A DNA stretch of 64,000 nt, taken from assembly GCA_030734395.1 (NCBI GenBank), contig JAUZTG010000029.1, forward strand, positions 4,960,001-5,024,000. The letters run 5' to 3'. Source of the DNA: Sarocladium kiliense (lineage: Eukaryota; Ascomycota; Sordariomycetes; Hypocreales; Sarocladiaceae). Below, one piece after another: positions 45,680-56,916 of the stretch. Below the pieces are notes generated by a model. That model was not told where the DNA came from. It did no database searches and saw only the letters and a list, made by a program, of their open reading frames with translations. How positions within the stretch are numbered: position 1 is the first letter of the stretch; every line of letters starts with the position of its first letter. The position numbers and the translations under genes are program-made.

Positions 45680-47135
45680 TTATCTCTTCTTTCTCCTCCT
45701 TTCGGCCACTGGCTCATCCAACCCTTCTCCAAACGCATAGTCCTTGACGAACACATCCCCCAGATTATCCCAAAACCCCATGTCGTATACATTCTCCACG
45801 TCCCTCAACGCCCTCACCCGCACCCACTCACCTTCTCCTGGCATACCCGGCCTCTTCGGCGCCAAACCATCCACCGTAGCCACGATGATCCTCTCTGGCT
45901 CAACAGGCCACCTCTCACACCTCGGTTCGATCCTCAAGTCCCTAACTCTTCTCGTTGGTAAGCTCCTCTGCCATGCGTACCCATCCTCCATGTCCTCCTT
46001 CAACTCTGTCCATTTCAGGGATTCGTTGGTTGTGACGCCTGTATAGACTTGGTAGAGGGTATAGCAGGACAAACCCCAGACCAGAGGGGAGGTGAGAAGG
46101 GCGAGGAGGGTGGTAGAGCCAAGAGGAACATTAGAGCGTAGCCCGTAGCCCCAGATCGAGACCCAGCGGGTGTAGGAATTACTCATAGAGCGAGAGGGAA
46201 GGAGAGTGAAGGCTGGGTATCTCTTTTGAAGGGTGTGCCTGAGGAGGGAAAGGCCCATGAGACCGCCGTAAGAGGTCATGAGGGCAGTTGAGAACAGCAA
46301 CAGCAGAAACCACCGATGATTCCCATATCCCACACAGGAATTGATGAAAACACAGTGATGATCCGACTTCGCAACGCAACGCTTGCAGATGGAGCAGTGT
46401 TTCGACCTCGGCGGCTTAGGAAGCTTGCAGGTGCGACATTCCGCTCCGGGATGGAAGAGCGCGTGGTCGTAGGGGTAGAGAGTCATGTGATGGGAGAGGG
46501 ATTGCGGGGTGATGTAGCCTGGATCGGCGGCGCAAGAGAGGTAGAGGAAGATGAGCGGAAAGGAAGCGAGGGTTACGGAGATTAGTTTTGTGAGGAGGGT
46601 GATTTGGGGCCAGACTGAGGGTAGATAGAGGGTGTAGCCGGCGAGCATGATGACGAGGAAGATGATCTGCGAAGACAGTTAGTCATTAAGTCCTAAGATT
46701 TATCACTGGCACCGAAACTACTTGATTGTCGTAGAGACTTCACCAGGGGAGCTGTCCTTCGGGAAATGGTTCGAGGATATTGTTTCTTGTCAAAAGGAAC
46801 GTGAAAGGGCTATACTTACGACAACGGTCGGATGCCGATCATACAGAATATGGTTTGCAAATCTAGACAAAGAGCTGGTGAAGCGTCCCCCTGTCACTTT
46901 TCTGTCTAGTTCGAGGACCTGTTTCGGTAGGTGTACCCATAGTAACCTATGTAGACTCGCAATAGGTGTGTTTCTGAGAAAGCAAGTAAGCATCAGGCTG
47001 TGTGGAGGGCGTCCAGTGGGTTAAGTTAGAGCAAGAAGAAGCTTACTTCAGAGCTGGTAGTCTGCCGAAGAAAGTAACGAAGACGAAAAAGGAGAAGACG
47101 AGGATTAGCGTCAAGATGGTTGCGAGAGTGCCCAT
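45680..47135 (-). CDS. swf1: Palmitoyltransferase Swf1 (DHHC family)
   Basis: The exons are 47047..47135, 46820..46973 and 45680..46666 (introns 73 and 153 bp), giving 409 residues. The N-terminus (MGTLATILTLILVFSFFVF) is a membrane helix. The second exon gives the segment NTPIASLHRLLWVHLP followed by YDRHPTVV, typical of the Swf1 branch. The Cys-rich domain CRTCKLPKPPRSKHCSICKRC leads to the catalytic DHHC at residues 183-186 and CVGYGNHRWF. Further membrane helices follow, and the C-terminus is basic (ERRRKKR). Swf1 palmitoylates cysteines close to the membrane helix of SNAREs and related proteins in the ER. The gene shares a 936-bp divergent promoter with rap1. Confidence 0.94.
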
Positions 47136-48071
47136 GGTGGACGAGGTTGAGAGTGTCTCGCGCGGATGAGGTAACGATGAGACGCGTCGGCTTTACTGGC
47201 GGTCCATAACTTGAGATGAATGCCTCTGGTTGTCGCTCTGGAATGACTTTGACTCCTTGAATGCCGTCTAGCTTCGCTCAGTGAAGCGAAAGGGGAAGTC
47301 CGGCAGAAGCTGGGTTGTCGTCAGTTTTGGCTTGCGCAGGCTGTTGATCCGCTGTAGGTCAAAGATGGAACCCCTGGGATTGGTAGTAGGTGTGCGCACG
47401 TGACAGGCTTCCGGACCGGCCTGATTTGGCGATCTATCTCGCCAAATATGGCTTGAACTCGTTCTATTGCTCGTTGCATGGAATGTGTCTGATATGCGCG
47501 AATTTGGTGCCTTTCAATTTCCAGGAGAAAGTGTTGTGCTGGCCAGTTAACTGGTCTTAAAGTAGCGTGAGGTATCGTCCGCACAACGTTGCTGTTCGCC
47601 ACATCACCAATTTGCAAGTACTTCACGGCATCTCTGGGTTATGGAAAACTACCATGTCTCTTTCTATGGATTGCGCAGCTTTGAATACAAAAAGATCATT
47701 TGAGACGTCGGAGTGTGGACATGAACTTCCATGGGATACAGCTCAAGATCAGATCACGTGATGACATCGACCAAGCCAGACTCCCAGACACTCAGCGATA
47801 TGGTACCTGGCTCACAACACAATCCTGCGGCTTCCTCTTCAGCTCGTGTGACCTCATATAGTTGGGACGGTAGGAGAGCGATGGTTTTCCTACAGGGCTT
47901 CACACTCACCGGCACGTCTTCTGTAGCCGCAATTTGACGACTCACTGTTCATCGCGGTGGCGTGACGTGACAATCAGTGCTTAACGCGTCGTGAGCCCAA
48001 GTGACGGAAGACGCGTCAAACAACGACTACGGACAGGCTATGACTACTCATGTGCTCAAAAAGTCACCAAA
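47136..48071. promoter_or_regulatory. Divergent promoter of swf1 and rap1 with ACGCGT and CACGTG sites
   Basis: 936 bp between the two ATGs. ACGCGT (the Mlu cell-cycle box core bound by MBF in yeasts) occurs at 47182-47187, 47984-47989 and 48011-48016, each followed by C. The last two lie 56-88 bp before the rap1 ATG. CACGTG occurs at 47397-47402 and 47755-47760, the second within the palindrome TCACGTGA. Function is inferred from yeast knowledge only. Confidence 0.5.
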
Positions 48072-50851
48072 ATGACATCAGGCATTACTTACGACGGGGT
48101 TGAAAGCGCAGAGGGTGGCAATATTTTCCAAGGTCTGTCTTTCTGGGTTGCGCAACGGGTGCCTATGCGCAACGATCTATTGAGTAAGATTAAAGTAAGT
48201 CGGTTCCCAGCTCAACATCCTTTCGAATTGAGCTAAGAAGGATTATCAGAGCAATGGCGGCACCGTTGTCCCTTTGGAGAAGAGTGCAAAGTTCCTCATT
48301 GCCGATCACGCACGCAAAGACGCTCCACCTGGTTCCTACTCTTGGAAGTTCATCACGGACTCCGTCGAGCATGGTGCCCTTCAAGTCGAGGACCGGTATC
48401 GCATCGGTCCGGATCCCAACCAGCCTCGTCCAGTTGGTAGCGGTGGAGGTTCAAAGAGGGCTGGTCGTGTGCCGTTCACGCATGCCGACGAGGCAGCACT
48501 GGCTAAATGGGTTCTCTCAAGGCCAGAACTCAGTCGCAAAGGCAATGAGCTCTACATGCAGTGGGAGAAGCTGGTATGTGTCTCGAAGACTACGGTACTT
48601 ATCAACGCTGACGTGTCTTGTAGAATCCCCGGCATACGTGGCAATCGTGGAGGGACCGCTGGGTGAAGAAGTTGGAGCATCTCGATCATCACCAACTCAA
48701 GATGCTTGCAAAAACTGCACCCAGTGAAGCTTCTTCTCAAGAGCCTTTAGTTGAACGAGCCGAGACAATCAAACCGACAACAGCCGCGATTCGCCAACAT
48801 CAGCCAGTGCCGCAGCATGCTGCCCCAGCCGCTCCACCACAAGGTGGGAGAATGGCGTTCACACCAGCAGACGACGCCATTATAGCACGATGGGCGGTCG
48901 AAAATTCGCTGGTAGTCGGCACGAATCTCTTCAAGGACATTGAGCAGGAGGTGTGTATGATGAGTCGCTGCTAATAGACGAAGCTGATGGTTGAGATTTG
49001 TAGCATCCACATCACAGCTGGGAATCATGGAGGAACCGATGGAACAAGAAACTTCGGCTTTATCCACTCGATACGCTCCAGAGGATGGCGACAACAGATT
49101 CGGAAGATGCCATGGCTTCAGAGGCAGACCCAAGCACAGAGCTCAAAGTCGATCAAAGTGGGGCAACAGCAAGCTCAAGAAGGGAGGAAACTGCACCTGA
49201 AGGAGCAGGTGGCGTCTCTACGCCGATGATGCAGAAAACAAGAGCATCAGAAGGGAGATCAGCAACAAAAGAGACGACACAGAGGCCAGTTGCCACTCCG
49301 GTGCCGCAGAGACAGAAGGACAGTGCAGCAACCGAACCCGTTACATCTCAACCTGGAGAGACGAATGAAAAGTCGAATCGGCAACAAGGGGACAGAGATC
49401 ATTCTGAGGACGATGGTGCGCCAGAAGGCGAGCTTTTGGCAGTGATGAATGATGCGGAGGCTGGCGAAGCGCCGTCAGAGGGTGGGGAGGATGCAGAAGA
49501 AGACGACGATCCACAGAGAGATCAGTTCTACCGCGACCTCATCAGCTTCAACGACTGCACGCCCGAGACTTTCGTCTGGCCCGTACTCAGTGGCCCTACA
49601 GAAGACTATGAAATCGACCTCTATGAGCTTGCTCAAGCTTACGATGCGCAAGGTGTTGCACTCGATGACGTTGATTGGGCAGGGGTGGCTCGTGAGCTTG
49701 GTTGGGAGCCAGCTGAGGAAACATGGGTCTCTGCAGCGCTCGAGGAATGTTTTGATGCGCGCCTCACGGAATTTTTGCAGGCTATGAATGATTACGATCC
49801 GGAGCTCAACGAGGCAGAGGTCGAAGATGAGCCACAGGAGCAAGAAGCGGGTGACGCTACCATGCGATCCTCGCCGCCTGTTCGACACGAGAGCCCCAAG
49901 AGACGCCTTGAAGCAGACTATATATCATCAGCGTCTTCTATTCGTAAGAGGAGACGTATTAGAGATGCGGAAATTCCATCGACACCAGATGAGCAGGTTG
50001 GCTTATCACGAGAGCTTCGCCAAAAACACGGTATGTCAGCCTCGCCTTCGGTCCGGAGGGATAGCACACAGACCTCACAGCAGCTCCCACCTGCTCAGGG
50101 AACGCCCATCAGGTCAAGAGCGCGAGAAGCAACCTCATTGCGCCCACTTGACTTGGACGAGGATATGGAGGGAGTCGGAGGAGGGAGGGAACAGGACACT
50201 TCTTCGGATGAAGAGATACCATCTTTGAATAACATCTTGCGCAACAATGGCAACGCACGAACCGCAAAAGCCCCTAAACGCACCTTACCGGCCGCCTTCA
50301 GGGGGCCCCTTACGCAGCCACGACGACCTCCTCAACCCTCGGCAACTCCGGAGGCCCAATCCCCATCAGAACAAGTCGCCGAATCACATCCTGAAAACGT
50401 ATCCGGATGGCTCTCCCGCCATCTCCGCACCGGCTACCCCATCCACATCCTCAAACTCGCCCTCCACCACACAAGCTACATCCCCGGCCCCTCAGCCGAC
50501 CACGTCGTCGACTCCCTATCCAACGAAAATGGCATTCCCACCGACATCCCTGGCGTCTGGCTCCCCGACGAAGACCGCACTATCAAGCAGCTGATTACGA
50601 CCGACCTCTCCAAACAAGCTACCAGCGCAAAAGAGCTGAAGGAGCAGAAGCGCCTGAGGGAGGAGCAGCGACGGTTGATTGGGAGGCATGGCTGGGAGGG
50701 GCTAAGTAAGAGGAAGAAGTTCTTGAGAGATAACGACGAGTTGAAGAGGAAGAGTAGTGGAGAGGAGGGAAAGAAGGACATGGGAGGGAAATTGACGGAT
50801 GAGGAGAAGAAGAGGAGGCAGACGGAGTTGCAAAGATTGATGGAAGACTAG
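48072..50851 (+). CDS. rap1: Telomere protein Rap1 (BRCT, two Myb-like domains, Rap1 C-terminal domain)
   Basis: There are four exons: 48072..48194, 48250..48573, 48624..48950 and 49004..50851 (introns 55, 50 and 53 bp), giving 873 residues. Domains in order: an N-terminal BRCT-like domain (about 14-85; IFQGLSFWVAQRVP, then SNGGTVVPLEKSAKFLIAD); a Myb-like domain (114-170; VPFTHADEAALAKWV, ending TWQSWRDRW); a second Myb-like domain (226-278; MAFTPADDAIIARWA, ending SWESWRNRW); an ARID-like stretch (about 430-522); a basic nuclear-localisation-like cluster KRRRRIRDAE-like at RKRRRIRDAE; and a Rap1 C-terminal domain (about 722-790; VSGWLSRHLRTGYPIHILKLAL). Both Myb domains are cut by introns just before their last helix, suggesting duplication. 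In fungi with this layout Rap1 is recruited to telomeres by a TRF-like protein. The start is an ATG in good context (CCAAAATGA). Confidence 0.94.
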
Positions 50852-51370
50852 GATGGTCGAAAGAACTTCAGATCGATAGAATTGTGCGACTTCCAAGGAT
50901 ACCCCTCACTTTCAATTCATGTTTTCAGCATTGTTCTTGCATGGTACACCCCAAGGTTCCTTGTCCAACAGCGAGTGGTTCAGCCTCCCACAACAGACTT
51001 CAAATCGCCGTGCATCCACGCTGATCACTCGAAACGGATTGCGATTTGCAGATATCTTGTTCAGGATTTCGACTAGATGGATCCCGTCTTTCCATGATAT
51101 GAGAATGTAATATAGGGGAAAGCCCGACCAAAGCGCACAAAACGGCGACCTGCTTCAGAATACCCTTGGGTAATAGCATAGTGGTTGAGCCCAGCGCTCA
51201 AAACTCCTTCTGCCAGACAAACAAAAAGCAGTGCCATATTAAAAGCAACAAACGAGCAGCCCATTATCATCATTTTTTTCTCCGAATTTCCCATATCTCT
51301 TCCCACCGCCTTTAGGACATAGATGCTCGCCATGTGCCCCACCACATGCATTTGACGTTGTGCCCAGCAT
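50852..51370. other. Convergent 3' intergenic region
   Basis: 519 bp between the stops of rap1 (+) and kar5 (-). Short open frames are present on both strands, but none looks like a gene. Confidence 0.55.
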
Positions 51371-53216
51371 TCATTTCGACGAGGCCGCACGCACCGTCAG
51401 TGGCAAGTCAACAGGATCCAGAGTTTTACCACCCATGGTAAAGGAGAAGTCGGAACCTTGAGTGCCATTGTTGGAGCCAAAGGGTTCCTGCGAGGCAATG
51501 GTCACGCGACTGAAAAGAGGCAACTCGTCTGCCCTCATAATGAAGAAGCCAATCAGCTCTCCTACAGAAGTCATCAGTGAGTTTCAATGCACTGTAGAAA
51601 GACAAAACCTACCGATCGAAATCAAGGCGAGATTTCGCGCCGCAGAAGGAGGCAGACCATACGATCCCATCCAGAGTGAAGCTACTGGACAGAAGATGTA
51701 CGGCCACAGTCCCGCAAAGCTGAAGCCCCGGGAAAGGTAGCCGTGAAAAGCAGTCGCAGAAGAGGCGGCGGATTCTAGTGTGTTCGTAATGTCCATCGCA
51801 CGCTGATGAACGAGGCTCAAAGAGCCCTCGTGGGCACTGTACTTGTGTGAAAGTGAGTCTGCCATGTGTTCAAGACGCTCCATATCCTGAAGACTTATCA
51901 GTGAGGCACCTCCAGTGATACGAATCCACATACCGCATGGATCTTTTCTTGTCGGCTTGAGGTTTCTGCAGCCCACTGTTTTGAAAGCTCCTGCAAGACT
52001 CAGCTCTGGTTCACCCAGCATGTGAACAAAACTCACCAAGTCATTGTGGAGTGCAGCAAATGAGATGACCGCGGCTGCGATCTGAGATGTGACAGCTTGG
52101 GCTTCAGTATGAATTTGCACAACCACTGTTTGCAAGGCATGTTCGTGAGAAACAGCCATTTTCTCGTGATGGCTCTGGAGCGATTTGAGCATCGCCATCA
52201 TGTAAGTTTCAAGGGCTTTGGCTTCCTCAAGACCTCCCACTACTGCATCCGTAAAACTCTGTGCCACGATTAGAGACTGGTCTCATTTCTTGAGGAGGGA
52301 GACTTACCTCTGCTGTTCGGTGAAGATGTTGTGACATGAACAAATCCAGGTCGCCCAACTTGTCTCGCAAGTTGTCGATCTTTGGCTCTAGTGAGCCAAG
52401 GTTGCTTGTTGTCTCCCGGAAGACCTGATCGAGGGCATCTGTTCTAGATGCCAGCTCCTCTTCGATCCGATCGGTGAGCTTAGACATGACCTCCGTGACG
52501 CGCTGATATACACGAAGGTTGTGATCTGTCGCAAGTTAGCCGTGGGAGTAACCGACACGAACAGCGAATGGCAAGTAACCCTTCTCGTTATCCGACCTAG
52601 CAGCCTCACAGAAGCGCAAGGCTTTGTGGCGGTAGCTTATCCAGGTATTCCACGCTGCATCAGACTGCGAAAGCCCATGTAAACAGTCGCTGACCTCTTG
52701 GGTAGATACATGAAGCTGCGGGTGCTTGGGCACCGAAAGCCGCGCCAGGGCTGGCTCGCGCAATGGTGCACATTCCGAGGGGATCACGAAGCTACCTCGT
52801 TCCAAGTCGCAGATCGCCAAACTTGCGGCATACGAGTCAACAAAGTCCCGTACGGCACGGCCGCTGTCAGTCAAGACTGTGGCCTCGTCCTTTCCATCAA
52901 GCACATGGCAGTTGTTGACCAGGAGGCGTGCGGCGAGGCGGTGGCAGAGCGGTTCCGACTCGAGCTCTTGTAGCTCTTGGATAGCAACGGTGTAGATGTT
53001 CGGTGACTCCGTAGCGATGGGAGCCGTGATGGCGACGTCAATTTTCTCCATACGTGGCAGGTCTATCGGTGTCAATGGTCAGCAAATTTGAGAGCGACAG
53101 GCCTATGAGCACTCACGAGGCAGAATGGCCTGCTGGCCCCATGAGATGGCGTTCGCAGGAGGAATGTGACAGGCGGCAATGCAGCAAAGAGCCGCCTAGA
53201 CTCTCGGGGAAAGCAT
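51371..53216 (-). CDS. kar5: Kar5/Tht1-type nuclear fusion protein, interrupted by an in-frame TAG at codon 7
   Basis: There are seven exons: 53117..53216, 52580..53062, 52308..52525, 52037..52258, 51934..51990, 51613..51886 and 51371..51561. The introns, read 5' to 3', are 54, 54, 49, 46, 47 and 51 bp. The reading frame has 514 sense-position codons including the stop. The family core is clear: ELESEPLCHRLAARLLVNNC and AVRDFVDSYAASLAICDLE, a long coiled coil, then hydrophobic segments near the C-terminus. Kar5 proteins sit in the ER/nuclear envelope and drive nuclear membrane fusion at karyogamy. The only ATG upstream (53216) opens a good signal peptide, but codon 7 is TAG (53196-53198): MLSPRV, stop, then AALCCIAACH and ISWG in the same frame. 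All splice sites and the rest of the frame are intact. The next ATG (53050) would lose the signal peptide. The gene may be a recent pseudogene or the stop may be a sequence error. Confidence 0.8.
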
Positions 53217-53837
53217 ATCGGCTCTGTGTTCCCACGGATTGCACGGTAAGGAAAAGGAGTCGGTCGATAAGAGGTGATCGCCAAGGTGATGAGGATAGGT
53301 GAACAACGTTGTAGGATGATGGGGAAAGAGGAGGAGAGGAGGCTCAGGCGAAGACTGACCTCTTGAACTATTTTAAAGCAGAGGTAGCTGAGGCGTTCAG
53401 CTGAGTTGGAACAATGGCCCCTGCTTCCTGAATCAACGGGGCCGTGGAACTGACACACGTGTGAAGGCACCAGTGGCACGCACTGTTAACCGGCCTAATG
53501 AGCTGAGACGATAGGCAGGTAGGCAGACCTCACGCTGTTCAAGAAAAGATTCTTAGTGATTCGAGCCGTTCGAGAAGAAGACGAATGTTTTGATATTCGA
53601 TTTTGCCTGATGGCGGTTTGGCAGCCGGTCTAGAGGTTCTCCTTCCCCCGTTGGTCGCTCCTTCCCATTGTCGTCATCAGTCACCCTCCCATTGATGAAT
53701 TTCTCACAATAGTCCCTGAAGAGCGTCACGGTGTATCAAGCCTGCAGGTAGCTTCTGTGTAATATAGATACGTCTTTGTAGAACTTAGACTCAGCTGCAT
53801 TGTTGGGTTTCCATCTTAACGCCCAGGATGCGAAAAA
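53217..53837. other. Intergenic region, kar5 upstream and P450 3' end
   Basis: 621 bp. No ATG occurs on the - strand between 53217 and about 53640, which matters for the kar5 start. No gene or repeat is seen. Confidence 0.55.
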
Positions 53838-55474
53838 CTACATGACCACTTGCAGCCGCCTCAGATCTTCTGCTTCGGGCCTCAGTTCAATCTTCACTGC
53901 TGGACAGTCGCTGGACTTGGGTTCTAGGATATGCACCGGCATCACCAGGTCATTCTTTTCAGGCACCTTGAGCCGCCCGCCATCAGGTGCTGTAATCTCA
54001 AACGACCTGACGATCAGGGCCGCAAAGCAGAGGATCTCGTTGTTCGCAAAGTGTCGCCCAGGACACAATGTCTTGCCTCCTCCAAATCCTCTGAAAGCAG
54101 CAGGGTGAAAGCTTGCTCCAGAGCCTTTTGGTCCATTCAGAAAGCGCTTTGGATTGAACTCCGCCACATCGTCGCCCCAGATGGCCTTGTCTGCGTGAAT
54201 GGCACCACCTGCAATCTGGACCACGCCACCTTTCTTGAGATAGTATTTGTTGTTCAGAACCATGTCTTCCTTGACCAACCTCACGGATGAGTTCTCCGAC
54301 CCTAGTCGCAAGCACTCCCTGTATACGGCAACAAGCATTGGGCAGCTTTCCTGGATGAGAGCAATGCTGAGATGGTCTTGTCCATGAATCTCTCGCGCCT
54401 GTGCAAGAGAATGTTCGATCTCTGCACGAACAGTTGCCAGGAGGTCAGGATCAGCGAACAAGCGAAGCACCACCCAAAAGGTGGTTGTTGTGGTATTCAC
54501 GACTCCAGCGAAGAGAAAGGACAAGGCAGACCGGGACACCATGTCGTCACTCATGTTGTAGGATCGCTCAATCCTGTGTCGATCACGTACAATCTTCGAC
54601 GCTTGTTCCTGTCGTCCATCCCGGTAGTATGTCAGGAAGGCTGCTACCACTCTTTCCCGTCCTTTGTAAGCTCTGGACGCAGTGACAGATGGGAAGACAC
54701 CCATCATGAGGCCTCCGAGACCATGATCAAAGGCCCAGAAATCGTCTTCGAGCTCGGGAGAGCGCTTCAGTGGGTTTTCGGGTCCAAAGAGATAATCTGC
54801 GGTGCCGATCGTTACGAAGTGACGAATCCATAAGAGGAGATCGTGGGCCTGAGAAGATGGGACATCTTGGCGGAGGGACGCAACGTTCTTGTTCAGCTGG
54901 GTTATGAGCTCGCGGACCGCATCCACGCTCAACTCGTTGAGGTACGAGCCTGGGCCGAGTGATTGGTACACCATATCGTGAACGTCCGCTAGCAGTCCGC
55001 GTGGATCACCGGGTTCGGGATCTAGGTTCTGTCGAACAACAGCTACGGCTTCGTCATCCAGGCCAAGAACACGTTTGATGATGTCTGCAATGATAGGGCT
55101 GAATGATAGAGTCTTGGAAGCGCGTTGAATCGTGGCAGCTAGGGCCGGTTCCGTGACAATGTAAAGTCGTGAACCTGGAACGGGCAGAGTGAAGATGGGG
55201 TCGGCACAGTGAAGTAGTCTAGCACACACTGTAAGTCAACGATGCAGGGAGGAAGATGCAGTTTGACAAACCCCAAGCGCTTCACGTAGCGACCGCCTTG
55301 CAAAGCCATGCCGAGCAGGTGACCAATGACGGGAATCCATGGCCGCACAACTTTTGGCTCCTTTGGGTGCACTTTGGTACCAGAGAAGTAGTGCACGCCG
55401 AGTACGACTGTCAATACGCCTATTGCGACCGTCATGCTGTTCACAATGTTCCCATCTTGTGTGAGGATGGCCAT
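53838..55474 (-). CDS. Cytochrome P450, CYP7/8-like type
   Basis: The exons are 55272..55474 and 53838..55218 (53-bp intron, donor gtttgt), giving 527 residues. An N-terminal membrane anchor (about residues 12-30, MTVAIGVLTVVLGVHYF) is followed by a Pro-rich hinge (VRPWIPVIGHLLG). The heme loop FGGGKTLCPGRHFA has Cys453 as the iron ligand. The K-helix motif is ECLR. The I-helix reads FAGVVNTTTTTFW, with Asn where many P450s have the acidic residue. This pattern recalls CYP7/CYP8-type enzymes and their fungal relatives, several of which act on sterols or on endoperoxides by rearrangement. The substrate is unknown. The gene is next to an O-methyltransferase on the same strand, 648 bp apart, so shared use in a tailoring pathway is possible. 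It acts at the ER membrane. Confidence 0.93.
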
Positions 55475-56122
55475 ATTAGGTGAGCTGTAGGGGTAACCAA
55501 TCGCTGACAGGGGTTACAGCCAGTTGAGAAAGTGAGCAAGTTCCAGCAGTATCGTGAGGTGCAGGCGATGAGGTGGGAAGAGGGCGCTGCTGAGCGGTGC
55601 CGTAGGAAGCTATCGGGGCATACCCATCCCAGAGTCGAGGAGGAGGGAGAAGCCAGGATGGGAGGCATGGCGTTGCAGCGAGAAATATAGGCATGCTGAA
55701 GGAGGTCTGGAGCGCGCAAACAATCTCGGGATGGCGGAAGTCGGTTGGTGGTGAGGAGCAGGAGGAAGGAGCGAATGAGGAGCCTGGGATGGGCATCTGG
55801 GGAAGGAAGGAGGCGCCCTGTCACTGTCACTTGCCCCTGCAACTGCCCCACTTTCGGGGTGTTCACTGAATTGAATTGCCCTCGACTGATCAACAGCTGT
55901 GCCCTGACATGGATTAGGGGAGTTCCGACGAGGGTCTTAATCTTGTCAACTGTGCTTGTTGAAAACCGGCTGACTTATCTCCAGTATGGCCAACAAAGGA
56001 AGTAAGTTGTCTCAGCGGCGAACAATCGCTGTGGCTACTGCACCCGAATCACTCCCTCGAAAATGGAAGCCCTGTACCTCTCTTGCTTCACCGAGCAAAC
56101 ATGTATCCCCCCAAAGCCATGT
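55475..56122. other. P450 promoter and O-methyltransferase 3' region
   Basis: 648 bp. The half next to the P450 is purine-rich on the + strand (55600-55800), that is pyrimidine-rich in the P450 direction. Open frames here are low-complexity shadows. No gene is seen. Confidence 0.5.
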
Positions 56123-56916
56123 TCAGTTTTCTGGCATATAAACCGACATTTCGAATCCATTGTTGAACGGCAGCGTCATGTTGCGGAACCCATTCTTCGG
56201 ATCCCGCAAATAAGACAGAAGCTGTTCGTATCCGGCCGAGCCCATCTCGGTGTTATCAGCCAGGATCACGGAACCGCGTCGCAGGTGAGGCTTGATGATC
56301 TCTACTGTCGGCAGTGCAAGGGGTGTCCAAACTAGACATATTTCAGTGTCCTTCGATTGTCAACGGCAGGATAGAGCAGGTCTTTCTTACTGTCAAGGAG
56401 GAGAAGGTCGACTTGCGATACATCCTCCTTCAGGGTCTGCAGCAAGTCTCCCTCCCTCAGATCAATGTACTTCTCTACGGTCTCGCCACAGTCCTTCCAA
56501 TAGGCTCTTGCAACCTTTGCTTTCTCTGCCTCCTTCTCCGTGGCGATGACCCTCCCTTCCTTACCCAGCTTCCTCATGTTCTCCCCAGCCGCCAGCGCCA
56601 AATAGATCGTGCTGACACCGAAACTTGTGCCTGCCTCAACGATATTGACCGCTCCCATGGACAAGATCAACTGGTAGACGAATTGGCACTTGTCCTGGTC
56701 AAGGGCGATGAATTTGTCGAGCATCAGCGCGTCGAATTGCTGCTTGGCTTCCCGCTTCGGGGCGGTGTCTTCGAGATCCTTGAGAACATTGGCAGAGAAC
56801 ACATTGCCTGACTTGGTCATCGCAGCCTCTTGTTCTAGAGACTTCTTATGGAGTTGGTCGAGAAGCTCGAGGACATGGGGCGGTGCAGCCACGGGGTTGG
56901 GGCGGGGAGGGGCCAT
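56123..56916 (-). CDS. SAM-dependent O-methyltransferase, family 3 (caffeoyl-CoA type)
   Basis: The exons are 56391..56916 and 56123..56331 (59-bp intron), giving 244 residues, the normal size for this family. The SAM site is seen as NIVEAGTSFGVSTIYLALA (motif I) with the following acidic strand GRVIATEKEAEKA and the metal/active-site Asp region VDLLLLD. The splice joins LLLD to IWTPLALPTVEIIKPHL, and the second exon gives GSVILADNT, where the Asp-Asn pair is a usual metal ligand in class I O-methyltransferases. It transfers methyl from SAM to a small hydroxylated substrate in the cytosol. Without the second exon the ORF ends early. A link with the neighbouring P450 is possible but not shown. 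Confidence 0.93.
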
